This document shows, piece after piece, positions 7,489-14,438 of a DNA stretch of 18,705 nt (positions are counted from its first letter, which is position 1; each line of letters opens with the position of its first letter). The DNA is taken from contig JADGRS010000013.1 of the NCBI GenBank assembly GCA_017880705.1, forward strand, positions 1 through 18,705. The letters run 5' to 3'. The DNA comes from Burkholderiales bacterium (GTDB taxonomy: Bacteria > Pseudomonadota > Gammaproteobacteria > Burkholderiales > Usitatibacteraceae). Both the position numbers and the translations under genes were made by a program. The notes beneath the pieces are model-generated. The model did not search any database. It was not told the DNA's origin and saw nothing but the letters and a program-made list of their open reading frames with translations.

Positions 7489-8733
7489 TTGCGACCTTAC
7501 GAGCTCTACGTCGGCCTTCGCTATACTCGAGCCAAGCGCCGCACGCATTTCATCTCTTTCATCTCGCTCATATCGGTCCTGGGCACCGTGCTCGGCATCT
7601 CCGCGCTGATCAGCGTGATGTCGGTGATGAACGGCTTCGAGAAGGAGATCCGCGCCCGCATCCTCGGCGCGGCCGCCCACATCCAGCTGCTGGGCGCCGA
7701 CGGCGCCATCGCGAGCTGGGAGCCGCTGGCCGCCGCGGTGAAGACGAATCCCGAGGTCCTGGCCACGGCGCCCTTCGTGAACGCGCAGGGCCTGCTCACC
7801 AACGGCACCACGGTGCGCGGGGTCTTCGTTCGCGGCATCGTCCCCGAGCTGGAGAACACGGTCGCGGATTTCAACACGCACATGCGGGCCGGCAAGCTCG
7901 AGGACCTGCGGCCGGGCGAATTCGGCATCGCCCTGGGGATATCGCTCGCGCGGGGTCTGAGGCTCAACGTGGGCGACCGCGTGACGCTCGTCTCGCCCCA
8001 GGGGCAGGTGACCCCGGCGGGCCTCATGCCGCGGCTGAAGCAGTTCACCGTGGTCGGCATCTTCTCCATGGATCACAACGAGTTCGACTCCTCGCTCGCG
8101 CTCGTCAACATGCGCGACGCCCAGGTGCTGTACCGGATGGATTCCGGGGTGAGCGGCCTTCGCCTCAAGGTGAAGGACATCGACCGCGCGCCGGAGATCA
8201 CGCGCGAGCTCGCCAAGACGGTGACGAGCGACGTGTTCATCACCGACTGGACGCAGCAGAACGTGAACTACTTCCGCGCGATCCAGATCGAGAAGCGGAT
8301 GATGTTCTTCATCCTCACGCTCAGCATCGCGGTCGCCGCGTTCAACCTCGTCTCGATGCTGGTGATGGCGGTGACCGACAAGCAGCCCGACATCGCGATA
8401 CTGCGCACGCTCGGCGCCTCTCCCGGAAGCATCATGAGGATCTTCATGGTGCAGGGCGTCGTGATCGGCATGGTGGGAACGCTGCTCGGCGTCGCGGCGG
8501 GGATCGTCATCGCCCTCAACATCGACGCGATCGTCCCCGCGATCGAGAGGCTTTTCCATTTCCAGATCCTTTCGCGCGAGGTCTACTACATCAGCGAGCT
8601 GCCTTCCGACCTGCATTGGGCCGACGTCGCCTGGACGGCGGCTATGTCGCTCGTGCTTTCCTTCGTCGCGACCCTCTACCCGAGCTGGCGCGCGGCGCGC
8701 GTGAATCCGGCCGAGGCGCTGCGCTATGAATAG
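7489..8733 (+). CDS. Lipoprotein-releasing ABC transporter permease, LolC/LolE (LolF-like) family
   Basis: Inner-membrane part of the Lol exporter, which extracts outer-membrane lipoproteins and hands them to LolA. With the TTG start at 7489 it has 414 residues beginning [15 protein letters not shown], the usual start of the family; no ATG or GTG fits nearby and no Shine-Dalgarno is obvious. A first membrane helix (about 20-45, ending [11 protein letters not shown]), a large periplasmic domain, and three C-terminal helices (from [20 protein letters not shown]) follow the FtsX/MacB layout. The periplasmic segment around 170-185 ([12 protein letters not shown]) corresponds in place to the LolA-binding Hook of E. 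coli LolC. lolD follows with an 8 bp overlap and no second permease gene is present, so a homodimer (LolF type) is likely unless lolE lies elsewhere. Confidence 0.9.
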   Translation: MRPYELYVGLRYTRAKRRTHFISFISLISVLGTVLGISALISVMSVMNGFEKEIRARILGAAAHIQLLGADGAIASWEPLAAAVKTNPEVLATAPFVNAQGLLTNGTTVRGVFVRGIVPELENTVADFNTHMRAGKLEDLRPGEFGIALGISLARGLRLNVGDRVTLVSPQGQVTPAGLMPRLKQFTVVGIFSMDHNEFDSSLALVNMRDAQVLYRMDSGVSGLRLKVKDIDRAPEITRELAKTVTSDVFITDWTQQNVNYFRAIQIEKRMMFFILTLSIAVAAFNLVSMLVMAVTDKQPDIAILRTLGASPGSIMRIFMVQGVVIGMVGTLLGVAAGIVIALNIDAIVPAIERLFHFQILSREVYYISELPSDLHWADVAWTAAMSLVLSFVATLYPSWRAARVNPAEALRYE

Positions 8734-9421
8734 CCCCGTGCGTGCCGATGCGAACGTGGTCCTCGAATGCGAGGACCTCACCAAGACCTTCGGGCTGGAG
8801 AGCGTCGCCGTGCCGGTGCTGAAAGGCGTGACGCTCCAGGTCATGCGGGGCGAGTCGCTCGCCATCGTCGGCGCGTCGGGCTCCGGCAAGAGCACGCTGC
8901 TGCACCTGCTGGGGGGCCTCGATCGTCCGACTTCGGGCGCCGTGCGATTGCTGGGGCGGGAGCTCTTCGCGCTCACCCCGGCGGCGCAGGGCGAGCTTCG
9001 CAACGAGGCGCTCGGCTTCGTGTACCAGTTCCACCACCTTCTGCCGGAATTCTCCGCTCTCGAGAACGTCGCGATGCCGCTCGTCATTCGCCGCCTCGGC
9101 GACGGGGAAGCCCGGGAGCGCGCCGCGGCGATGTTGGGCGAGGTGGGCCTCGGCCATCGCCTCGCCCATCGTCCGGGCGAGCTCTCGGGAGGCGAGCGTC
9201 AACGCGTCGCGGTCGCGCGCGCGCTGGTGACGCAACCGGCGTGCGTGCTCGCGGACGAGCCCACGGGAAACCTCGATCGGGAGAATGCCTCGAAGGTGTT
9301 CGACCTCATCGTGGAGCTGAACCGCCGGCACAACGCGGCGTTCGTGATGGTCACCCACGATCCCGATCTCGCGGCGCGCATGGACCGGAAGCTCCGCATC
9401 ACCGACGGCGGGCTGGGCTGA
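8726..9421 (+). CDS. lolD: Lipoprotein-releasing system ATP-binding protein LolD
   Basis: A 231-residue cytoplasmic ABC ATPase that powers lipoprotein release by the LolC/E-family permease. Visible motifs: Walker [10 protein letters not shown] at 49-57, the Q-loop region [17 protein letters not shown] (LolD-type, with Q101 and the HHLLPEF signature), ABC signature [15 protein letters not shown] from 153, Walker [12 protein letters not shown] from 174, and the H-loop His-211. Length and motifs fit LolD rather than MacB or FtsE. The ATG lies inside the end of the permease gene (8 bp overlap), indicating coupled translation. Confidence 0.96.
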   Translation: MNSPVRADANVVLECEDLTKTFGLESVAVPVLKGVTLQVMRGESLAIVGASGSGKSTLLHLLGGLDRPTSGAVRLLGRELFALTPAAQGELRNEALGFVYQFHHLLPEFSALENVAMPLVIRRLGDGEARERAAAMLGEVGLGHRLAHRPGELSGGERQRVAVARALVTQPACVLADEPTGNLDRENASKVFDLIVELNRRHNAAFVMVTHDPDLAARMDRKLRITDGGLG

Positions 9422-9441
9422 CGCGGGCCCATCGGCCCGCG
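9422..9441 (+). terminator. Perfect hairpin directly after lolD
   Basis: CGCGGGCC at 9422-9429 and GGCCCGCG at 9434-9441 pair perfectly around a CATC loop, starting right after the lolD stop. No T-run follows, so it is not a textbook intrinsic terminator; it may stabilise the 3' end or act as a weak terminator. A second perfect 14 bp palindrome (CTCCGGCGCCGGAG, 9453-9466) lies just downstream. Confidence 0.45.
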
Positions 9442-9525
9442 GCGCAGGAATGCTCCGGCGCCGGAGGCTGTTAGCATGAGCGCGCCGGCCCTTGGCCGCC
9501 ACCACCAACAATATCGGGAGGACTC

Positions 9526-10020
9526 ATGAAAGCAAGCAAGCTTGCCGCCTTCGCGGGCGGAGCCGCATTGGTCTTGGCCACATTCGCGCAAGCGCAGACG
9601 CCGCCGCCGGTTCCGCAATACGGCTCGAACATCACGCTCGAACAGGCGCGCAAGGCCCACGCGGCGGCCGATGGCGAGGCGCGCAAGAACGGCTGGCCGA
9701 TGGCGATCGCGATCGTCGACACCTCGGGCCAGCTGGTGATGTTCTCGCGGGCGGACAACACGCAGACGGCGAGCATCAGCGTCGCGCAGGACAAGGCGGT
9801 TTCGTCGGCGATGTACCGGCGCCCGACGAAGGTGATGCAGGACGCGGTCGCGGGAGGCGGGGCGGGGATTCGCTTCCTCAACCTGCGCGGTGCGAGCACC
9901 GTCGAGGGCGGATTGCCGCTCTACGTCGACGGCCGGATCGTCGGGGCGATCGGCGTCTCGGGCATGGCTTCAGACCAGGATGGCGTGTGCGCCAAGGCCG
10001 GAGTCGACGCCCTCAAGTAG
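9526..10020 (+). CDS. Exported GlcG/HbpS-family (DUF336) haem-binding-like protein
   Basis: A 164-residue protein. Residues 1-24 are a signal peptide (MKASKLAAFAGGAALVLATF, then AQA before QTPPP), so the mature form is periplasmic or secreted. The rest is one GlcG/HbpS domain: ITLEQARKAHAAADGEARK, then MAIAIVDTSGQLVMFSRAD, SISVAQDKAVSSAMYRRPT, a glycine-rich loop, GGLPLYVDGRIVGAIGVSG and a final QDGVCAKAGVDAL, all standard blocks. Some members (Streptomyces HbpS) bind haem and sense redox stress; others lie in glycolate or diol operons, so the ligand here is open. GGGAGG at 9516-9521 supports the ATG. It follows lolD after two hairpins, so it is probably a separate unit. Its 3' end overlaps the convergent HAD gene by 8 bp. 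Confidence 0.88.
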   Translation: MKASKLAAFAGGAALVLATFAQAQTPPPVPQYGSNITLEQARKAHAAADGEARKNGWPMAIAIVDTSGQLVMFSRADNTQTASISVAQDKAVSSAMYRRPTKVMQDAVAGGGAGIRFLNLRGASTVEGGLPLYVDGRIVGAIGVSGMASDQDGVCAKAGVDALK

Positions 10021-10642
10021 CTTCGAGCCAGGGCCGCAGGGCGTCCTCGACGTCCTGCGCAGCTCGCACGTGCACGGCCCGAAGTCCCGCGGCGCGCGCG
10101 GCTTCCACGTTTTCCATCGTGTCGTCGAAGAAGAGGATGCGATCCAGGGGGACGCCGATCGCGTGCGCGATCGCCTCGAAGGCCGCGCGCTCGGGCTTGC
10201 GCTTGCCGAGATCCGACGACACGAACACCTGACGGAAGTGTCCGAGCGTCGCGGCGAACCGGCGCGACCACACGCGCTGGTGCGCGGCGTTCGAATTCGA
10301 GAAGGCGTAGACCGGGACGCGGCCCTTCACCTTCGCGATCGCATCGACCGTCGGCGTGATTTCGCCGGTGAAGATCGCGCCCCAGCCCGCGTCCCACTGG
10401 GCGTCGGTCAGCTCGATCCCCAGGGACTCGCGCAGCGACGCGTAATAGTCGCGCTCGCCGATCTCGCCGCGCTCGTGGCGCTCGTAGGGAAGGTCGAACC
10501 GGAAACGGCCGCGCAACGCCTCGACACTCTCTCCCGAATCGCCGGCCCAACGCGAGAACGCGCGATTCCAGTCGATCGACACGACGACGTTCCCCAGGTC
10601 GAAGAGCAGGGCATCGGCGGGAAGACTGGTGTCAGAGACCAT
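10013..10642 (-). CDS. HAD-superfamily phosphatase, YihX-like
   Basis: A 209-residue soluble protein of the haloacid dehalogenase superfamily, which cleaves phosphate esters through an aspartyl-phosphate. Motif I is LLFDLGNVV with nucleophile Asp-15; the second Asp of the usual DxD is Gly-17, as in E. coli YihX (glucose-1-phosphate phosphatase), whose pattern DLGNV followed by I-D it shares. Motif II is SNSN at 115-118, the motif III Lys is in GKRKPE (about 149), and motif IV is FFDD at 171-174. The cap is the alpha-helical C1 type (RFRFDLPYERHERGEI). The substrate cannot be read from sequence. It starts 11 bp inside the glycosylase gene and is the last gene of a three-gene minus-strand unit. 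Confidence 0.88.
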   Translation of the reverse strand: MVSDTSLPADALLFDLGNVVVSIDWNRAFSRWAGDSGESVEALRGRFRFDLPYERHERGEIGERDYYASLRESLGIELTDAQWDAGWGAIFTGEITPTVDAIAKVKGRVPVYAFSNSNAAHQRVWSRRFAATLGHFRQVFVSSDLGKRKPERAAFEAIAHAIGVPLDRILFFDDTMENVEAARAAGLRAVHVRAAQDVEDALRPWLEAT

Positions 10643-11246
10643 TTATCGGGTCGAGGGAGCGCCACAGGTACCAGGTGGCGACGGTGCTCCACGGTGCCCA
10701 CTTCTCGCCGATCGCGCGCATCTCGGCTTTGCTGAGGAGCTCGCCCGCGTTGTAGGCGCGCTCCATCGCGCGTTGCAGGCCGAGGTCGCCGACGGGCAGC
10801 ACGTTGGGTCGCATCATGTGGAAGATGAGGAACATCTCGACGCTCCAGCGCCCGATGCCCTTCACCTGGACGAGGTCCTCGATGATCGCCTCGTCATCCA
10901 TCTTCGGCCAGCGGCGCGGCTTGATCGTCCCCCCATGGAAGCGCTCGGCGAGGTCCTTCACGTAGGCGACCTTGCTGCCCGAGAAGCCGCAGGCGCGAAT
11001 CGCCTCGGGCGCGAGCGCCACTACATTCCTGGCATTCACCGTTCCCGCGCATGCGGCGAAGCGGTTCCAGATGGACTGGGCCGCCTTGACGGAAATCTGC
11101 TGCCCGGTGATCGAGCGCGCAAGAGTCTGGAAAGCATCGCCACGCGTGGCGAGGTCCGCGTCGGGATATCGCTTCATGAGCTTGCGCAGCACCGGATCGC
11201 GCCGCGCGAGGTGCTTCTTCGCCTCGCTCCAGTATTCGGGCGTCAT
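10632..11246 (-). CDS. DNA-3-methyladenine glycosylase, AlkA-like HhH-GPD
   Basis: A 204-residue base-excision-repair enzyme that removes alkylated bases from DNA. The HhH-GPD fold is clear: SITGQQISVKAAQSIWNRF at about 45-63, the helix-hairpin-helix LVQVKGIGRWSVEMFL at 125-140, and the catalytic Asp-154 in LPVGDLGL, placed as in AlkA. It lacks AlkA's N-terminal domain and no Fe-S cysteine cluster is seen, so it is the short form common in proteobacteria, not an EndoIII or MutY. I chose the ATG at 11246 (MTPEYWSEAKKHL) because it starts the conserved helix and overlaps the pilin stop as ATGA; the open frame extends upstream only through the pilin gene. Both overlaps (4 bp before, 11 bp after) indicate one operon. 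Confidence 0.92.
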   Translation of the reverse strand: MTPEYWSEAKKHLARRDPVLRKLMKRYPDADLATRGDAFQTLARSITGQQISVKAAQSIWNRFAACAGTVNARNVVALAPEAIRACGFSGSKVAYVKDLAERFHGGTIKPRRWPKMDDEAIIEDLVQVKGIGRWSVEMFLIFHMMRPNVLPVGDLGLQRAMERAYNAGELLSKAEMRAIGEKWAPWSTVATWYLWRSLDPINGL

Positions 11247-11749
11247 TGCGGAGCCGAGCGGCACTCGATCGGCAGCCAGTTCAGGGGAATGTCGGTGACG
11301 TCGTTGCCGCGCACCTCCATCTTTGGGGGCGTGGCCGTGAAGTGGCACAGCCATGCGATCGGCACGAGCGGCTCGCCGGGCACCACCGCGGGGCGCACCG
11401 TGAGCTTCTTGTTCTCGAGGGCCTTGTTCGCATTGTTGCCGAAGGTGAGGGTGATCGCGCCGCCCTCGACGATGACGTCCTTCACGAGGTTGCCCACGAT
11501 CTTGTCATGGTCCGGAATCCCCGCGGCCTTGTTGTCCGCGGGCATGTTGCCCGTTGCGGTGTACGCGGCCTGCACTCCGCCCTTGGCGACGTCCGCGAGC
11601 GCGAGTCCGTCCTTCACCTGGCGCTTCAGAACGCTCTCCTGCATCGCGGGGATCGCCATGAGAGCGAGGATGGCCAGCACCGCCATGACGGCGAGCATCT
11701 CGACCCACGTGAAGCCGCGGGCACGGGAGGGGCTGCGATCAGAATTCAT
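11243..11749 (-). CDS. Type IV pilin (PilA/PilE-like major or minor pilin)
   Basis: A 168-residue secreted fibre subunit. A short basic leader (11-12 residues, MNSDRSPSRARG) precedes the prepilin-peptidase site G12/F13; the mature end FTWVEMLAVMAVLAILALMA has Glu at +5 and the hydrophobic N-terminal helix. The C-terminal globular part follows the Pilin (PF00114) pattern: AAYTATGNMPADNKAAGIP, GAITLTFGN, and PIAWLC, with Cys-135 and Cys-163 placed to form the D-loop disulfide. A Trp at +3 replaces the usual Leu. The start could also be the ATG at 11758, 9 bp upstream and in frame; neither has a clear Shine-Dalgarno. The stop overlaps the next start as ATGA. Close placement to comEC suggests a DNA-uptake or adhesion pilus, which is inference. 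Confidence 0.9.
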   Translation of the reverse strand: MNSDRSPSRARGFTWVEMLAVMAVLAILALMAIPAMQESVLKRQVKDGLALADVAKGGVQAAYTATGNMPADNKAAGIPDHDKIVGNLVKDVIVEGGAITLTFGNNANKALENKKLTVRPAVVPGEPLVPIAWLCHFTATPPKMEVRGNDVTDIPLNWLPIECRSAPQ

Positions 11750-11813
11750 TGGGGCCATGATACCGAACCGATGCGGCCGCCCGCGGTCTACCCCGCATCG
11801 CCGAGGAAAGACC

Positions 11814-11999
11814 ATGGCCCGAGAAAAGCACCCGACCCTTCCCAGCAAGCGCCCCCCCATGCCGCCTCCCGGCACGCCCGAGCACGAGGAGTGGCTCATC
11901 GACGAAGCAGGGGAAGAGAGCTTTCCGGCGAGCGACTCTCCCGCGCCTTCGCAACCGGGCGGCATGCCCGAGGTGAGGGAATCGCCGAAGAAGAAATAG
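11814..11999 (+). CDS. Small acidic/proline-rich conserved protein, function unknown
   Basis: A 61-residue protein starting MAREKHPTLPSKRPPMPPPG and ending in a Lys run (SPKKK). Its centre, IDEAGEESFPASDSPAPSQP, carries the E-E-S-F-P-A-S-D-S/P-P core that I recall from many small, uncharacterised bacterial proteins. No signal peptide or membrane segment is seen; the proline and charge content suggests an unfolded chain. A good ribosome site (GAGGAAAG, 11803-11810) before the ATG and the conserved core make it a real gene. It is divergent from the pilin gene and 54 bp upstream of comEC on the same strand, so it may be co-transcribed with it. Confidence 0.75.
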   Translation: MAREKHPTLPSKRPPMPPPGTPEHEEWLIDEAGEESFPASDSPAPSQPGGMPEVRESPKKK

Positions 12000-12053
12000 A
12001 ACGCGGGCGGGCGTCGCGGTCGTCGGCCGCGCGCGGCGCCGCGTTGGGAGAAG

Positions 12054-14438
12054 GTGCGTCTCTTCGTCCTCGCCTTCGTGCTCGGGGCCCTCGGCCTGCA
12101 ACAGGCCGCGGAGCTGTCGCAGCTTCCGATCCTTCCAGAAGCGCTCGCGGCATTGCTGTGCGTGCGGCTGGTTCCCGCGCGGCATCGCCTCGCGCGTTGC
12201 GCGTTGCTTCTCGTCGCGGGAGGGCTCGCGGGATACGGCATCGCCGCCTCGCGCGCCGAGTCGCTCCTCGCGCATTCGCTGCCGAGAGCGTGGGAAGGCG
12301 AAGAGATCGACCTCACCGGCGTTGTCGCCGGGCTTCCGCAGCTCACCGAGAGCGGCACGCGCTTTCCCTTCGACGTCGAATCGGTGCAAACGCGGGGTGT
12401 CGTCGCCGGCGTCCCGCTGGCGGTCCCGCCCACGCTCGCGCTGGCGTGGTACGCGCAGCGCGCGAAGGGCGACGGCGACGCCATTGCGCCGCCGCCCATC
12501 GTGTCGGGCCAGCGATGGCGCGTCGTCGTGCGCCTCAAGCGCCCGCGCGGACTCGCCAATCCGCACGGATTCGACTTCGAGCCGTGGGCGCTGGAGCGCG
12601 GCATCCGCGCGACGGGCTACGTGCGCTTCGGCCCGGGCAACGTGCTCCTCTCGGCGCGGGTCGACGGCTGGCCGTACACGCTGCACCGGTGGCGCGGCGA
12701 GATCCGCGATGCGATGTTCGCGCATCTGGGAAATGACCGATTGCGCGGCGTGCTGGTGGCGCTCGCGATCGGCGACCAGGATTCCATCGCGCCCGACGAC
12801 TGGGAGGTCTTCTGGCGCACCGGCGTGGGCCACCTCATGAGCATCTCGGGCCTGCACATCACCATGTTCGCGGGGCTCGCGTTCACGCTCGTGTATCTCG
12901 CGTGGGTGCGCGTCCCGGCGCTCGCGCTGCGCATCCCCGCGCGCAAGGCGGCGATTGTGGTTGGCGTCGCCGCGGCCCTCGCGTACTCGCTGATGACGGG
13001 ATACCAGGTCCCGGCGCAGCGAACCTTCGTGATGCTCGCCGTCGTCGCCGCGTGCGTCCTCGCGGATCGCCACGGCTCGGCGTCGCGCGTGCTCGCCCTC
13101 GCCGCCCTCGCGGTGGTCGCGCTCGACCCCTGGGCGGTGCTTTCCGCGGGATTCTGGCTCTCGTTCGGCGCCGTCGCCTCGATCTTCTACGTGATGGCCC
13201 TGCGCACCGGGCACGGTGGCAAGCTCCAGGGCGCGGTGCTCGAGCAACTCGCCGTGACCGTGGGAATGCTGCCGACGCTCATCGCGCTCTTCCAGGAAGT
13301 CTCGATCGTCTCCCCCATCGCCAACGCGTTCGCGATTCCGGTCGTGAGCCTCGTCGTGGTGCCGCTCACCATCGCGGGAAGCTTCCTGCCGCTGCCCTTC
13401 CTGCTCGACGCGGCGCACGCGCTCATGCTCGGCGTGATGGTGCCGCTCGAGTGGCTGGCCGACCTGCCGATGGCGATGCTCGAAAGCCACGCGCCGGCAC
13501 CGTGGACATTGGCCGCGGCGGTGGCGGGATGCGCCTGGCTCCTCGCGCCGCGAGGCGTGCCGCTGCGCTCGGCGGGCCTCGCCTGGATGGCGCCGATGTT
13601 CACGGTGCTTCCACCCGGCCCCGCGCCCGGCGAGGCGTGGCTCGACGTCCTCGACGTCGGCAACGGGCTCGCCACGGTGGTGCGCACCGCGAGCCACGCG
13701 CTCGTCTACGACACCGGTCCCGCGTGGAGCGCCGACGTGGATAGCGGCAGCCGCATCGTCGTTCCGTTCCTGCGCGGCGAGGGCGTCAACCGGCTCGATG
13801 GCGTCGTGGTCTCCCACGCCGACGACGATCACTCGGGCGGCGCGGCCTCGATCGCGTATGCGCGCGCACCCGGGTGGCTCCTGTCGCCGCTGGACCCGGG
13901 GCACGCGCTGCATGCGGCATTCGTGAAATCGACGCGCTGCGAGTCGGGCCAGCGCTGGCAATGGGATGGCGTCGACTTCCGAGTGCTCCATCCCTCCGAT
14001 GCGGTGTACGCCGAAACGCGCAAGCGCAAGGAGAACGATCGCGGCTGCGTGGTGCGCATCGCGACCGCGGGCCATTCGCTGCTCCTCGCCGCCGACGTCG
14101 AGGCGCGCAGCGAGGCCGAGATGATCGCGCGCGATCGCGTCGCGCTCGCATCCGACGTGCTCCTCGTGCCGCACCACGGCTCGAAGACCTCGTCGTCGCC
14201 GGACTTCATCGACGCCGTGTCCCCGCGGATCGGCCTGCTCTCGGTGGGCTATCGGAATCGCTTCCACCACCCGAATGCCGCGGTGGTCGCGCGCTACGAG
14301 GCGCGCGGCATCGAGCTGCACCGAACCGATCGGGAAGGCGCGCTGCGCATCATATTGCCTGCACAATCTTCCGCCAGGATCGCTGTCGCGGGCCACGCAA
14401 GCGAGGTGCGATACTGGAGCGAACGGAAACTTCAGTAG
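12054..14438 (+). CDS. comEC: DNA internalisation competence protein ComEC/Rec2
   Basis: A 794-residue polytopic inner-membrane protein that forms the channel for single-stranded DNA in natural transformation. The N-terminal hydrophobic segments and the OB-like DUF4131 region (EEIDLTGVVAGLPQL and QRWRVVVRLKRPRGLANPHG) come first. The Competence domain follows with the family motif LMSISGLHITMFAGL at 261-275 and many membrane helices to about 515. The C-terminal metallo-beta-lactamase-like domain (from about 529, LDVLDVGNGLATVV) has SHADDDHSGG with H588, D592 and H593, and VPHHGSKTS with H707/H708, so putative nuclease residues are kept. Start: GTG at 12054 behind GGGAG (12046-12050). The 3' end overlaps the convergent transglutaminase gene by 7 bp. 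The gene looks intact and full length. Confidence 0.96.
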   Translation: MRLFVLAFVLGALGLQQAAELSQLPILPEALAALLCVRLVPARHRLARCALLLVAGGLAGYGIAASRAESLLAHSLPRAWEGEEIDLTGVVAGLPQLTESGTRFPFDVESVQTRGVVAGVPLAVPPTLALAWYAQRAKGDGDAIAPPPIVSGQRWRVVVRLKRPRGLANPHGFDFEPWALERGIRATGYVRFGPGNVLLSARVDGWPYTLHRWRGEIRDAMFAHLGNDRLRGVLVALAIGDQDSIAPDDWEVFWRTGVGHLMSISGLHITMFAGLAFTLVYLAWVRVPALALRIPARKAAIVVGVAAALAYSLMTGYQVPAQRTFVMLAVVAACVLADRHGSASRVLALAALAVVALDPWAVLSAGFWLSFGAVASIFYVMALRTGHGGKLQGAVLEQLAVTVGMLPTLIALFQEVSIVSPIANAFAIPVVSLVVVPLTIAGSFLPLPFLLDAAHALMLGVMVPLEWLADLPMAMLESHAPAPWTLAAAVAGCAWLLAPRGVPLRSAGLAWMAPMFTVLPPGPAPGEAWLDVLDVGNGLATVVRTASHALVYDTGPAWSADVDSGSRIVVPFLRGEGVNRLDGVVVSHADDDHSGGAASIAYARAPGWLLSPLDPGHALHAAFVKSTRCESGQRWQWDGVDFRVLHPSDAVYAETRKRKENDRGCVVRIATAGHSLLLAADVEARSEAEMIARDRVALASDVLLVPHHGSKTSSSPDFIDAVSPRIGLLSVGYRNRFHHPNAAVVARYEARGIELHRTDREGALRIILPAQSSARIAVAGHASEVRYWSERKLQ

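Noticed and set aside
11247..11354. 36-residue extension of the AlkA-like glycosylase
   Set aside because: It lies wholly inside the pilin gene in another frame and is His/Arg-rich; ATGA overlap at 11243-11246 explains the start better.
11750..11850. Sigma-54 promoter for the pilin gene
   Set aside because: I looked for a GG-10-GC (-24/-12) pattern on the minus strand; the nearest candidate has the wrong spacing and weak flanks.
11750..12604. Long N-terminal extension of the pilin
   Set aside because: Pilin leaders are short and basic; the extension is antisense to the small protein and comEC and would bury the prepilin-peptidase site.
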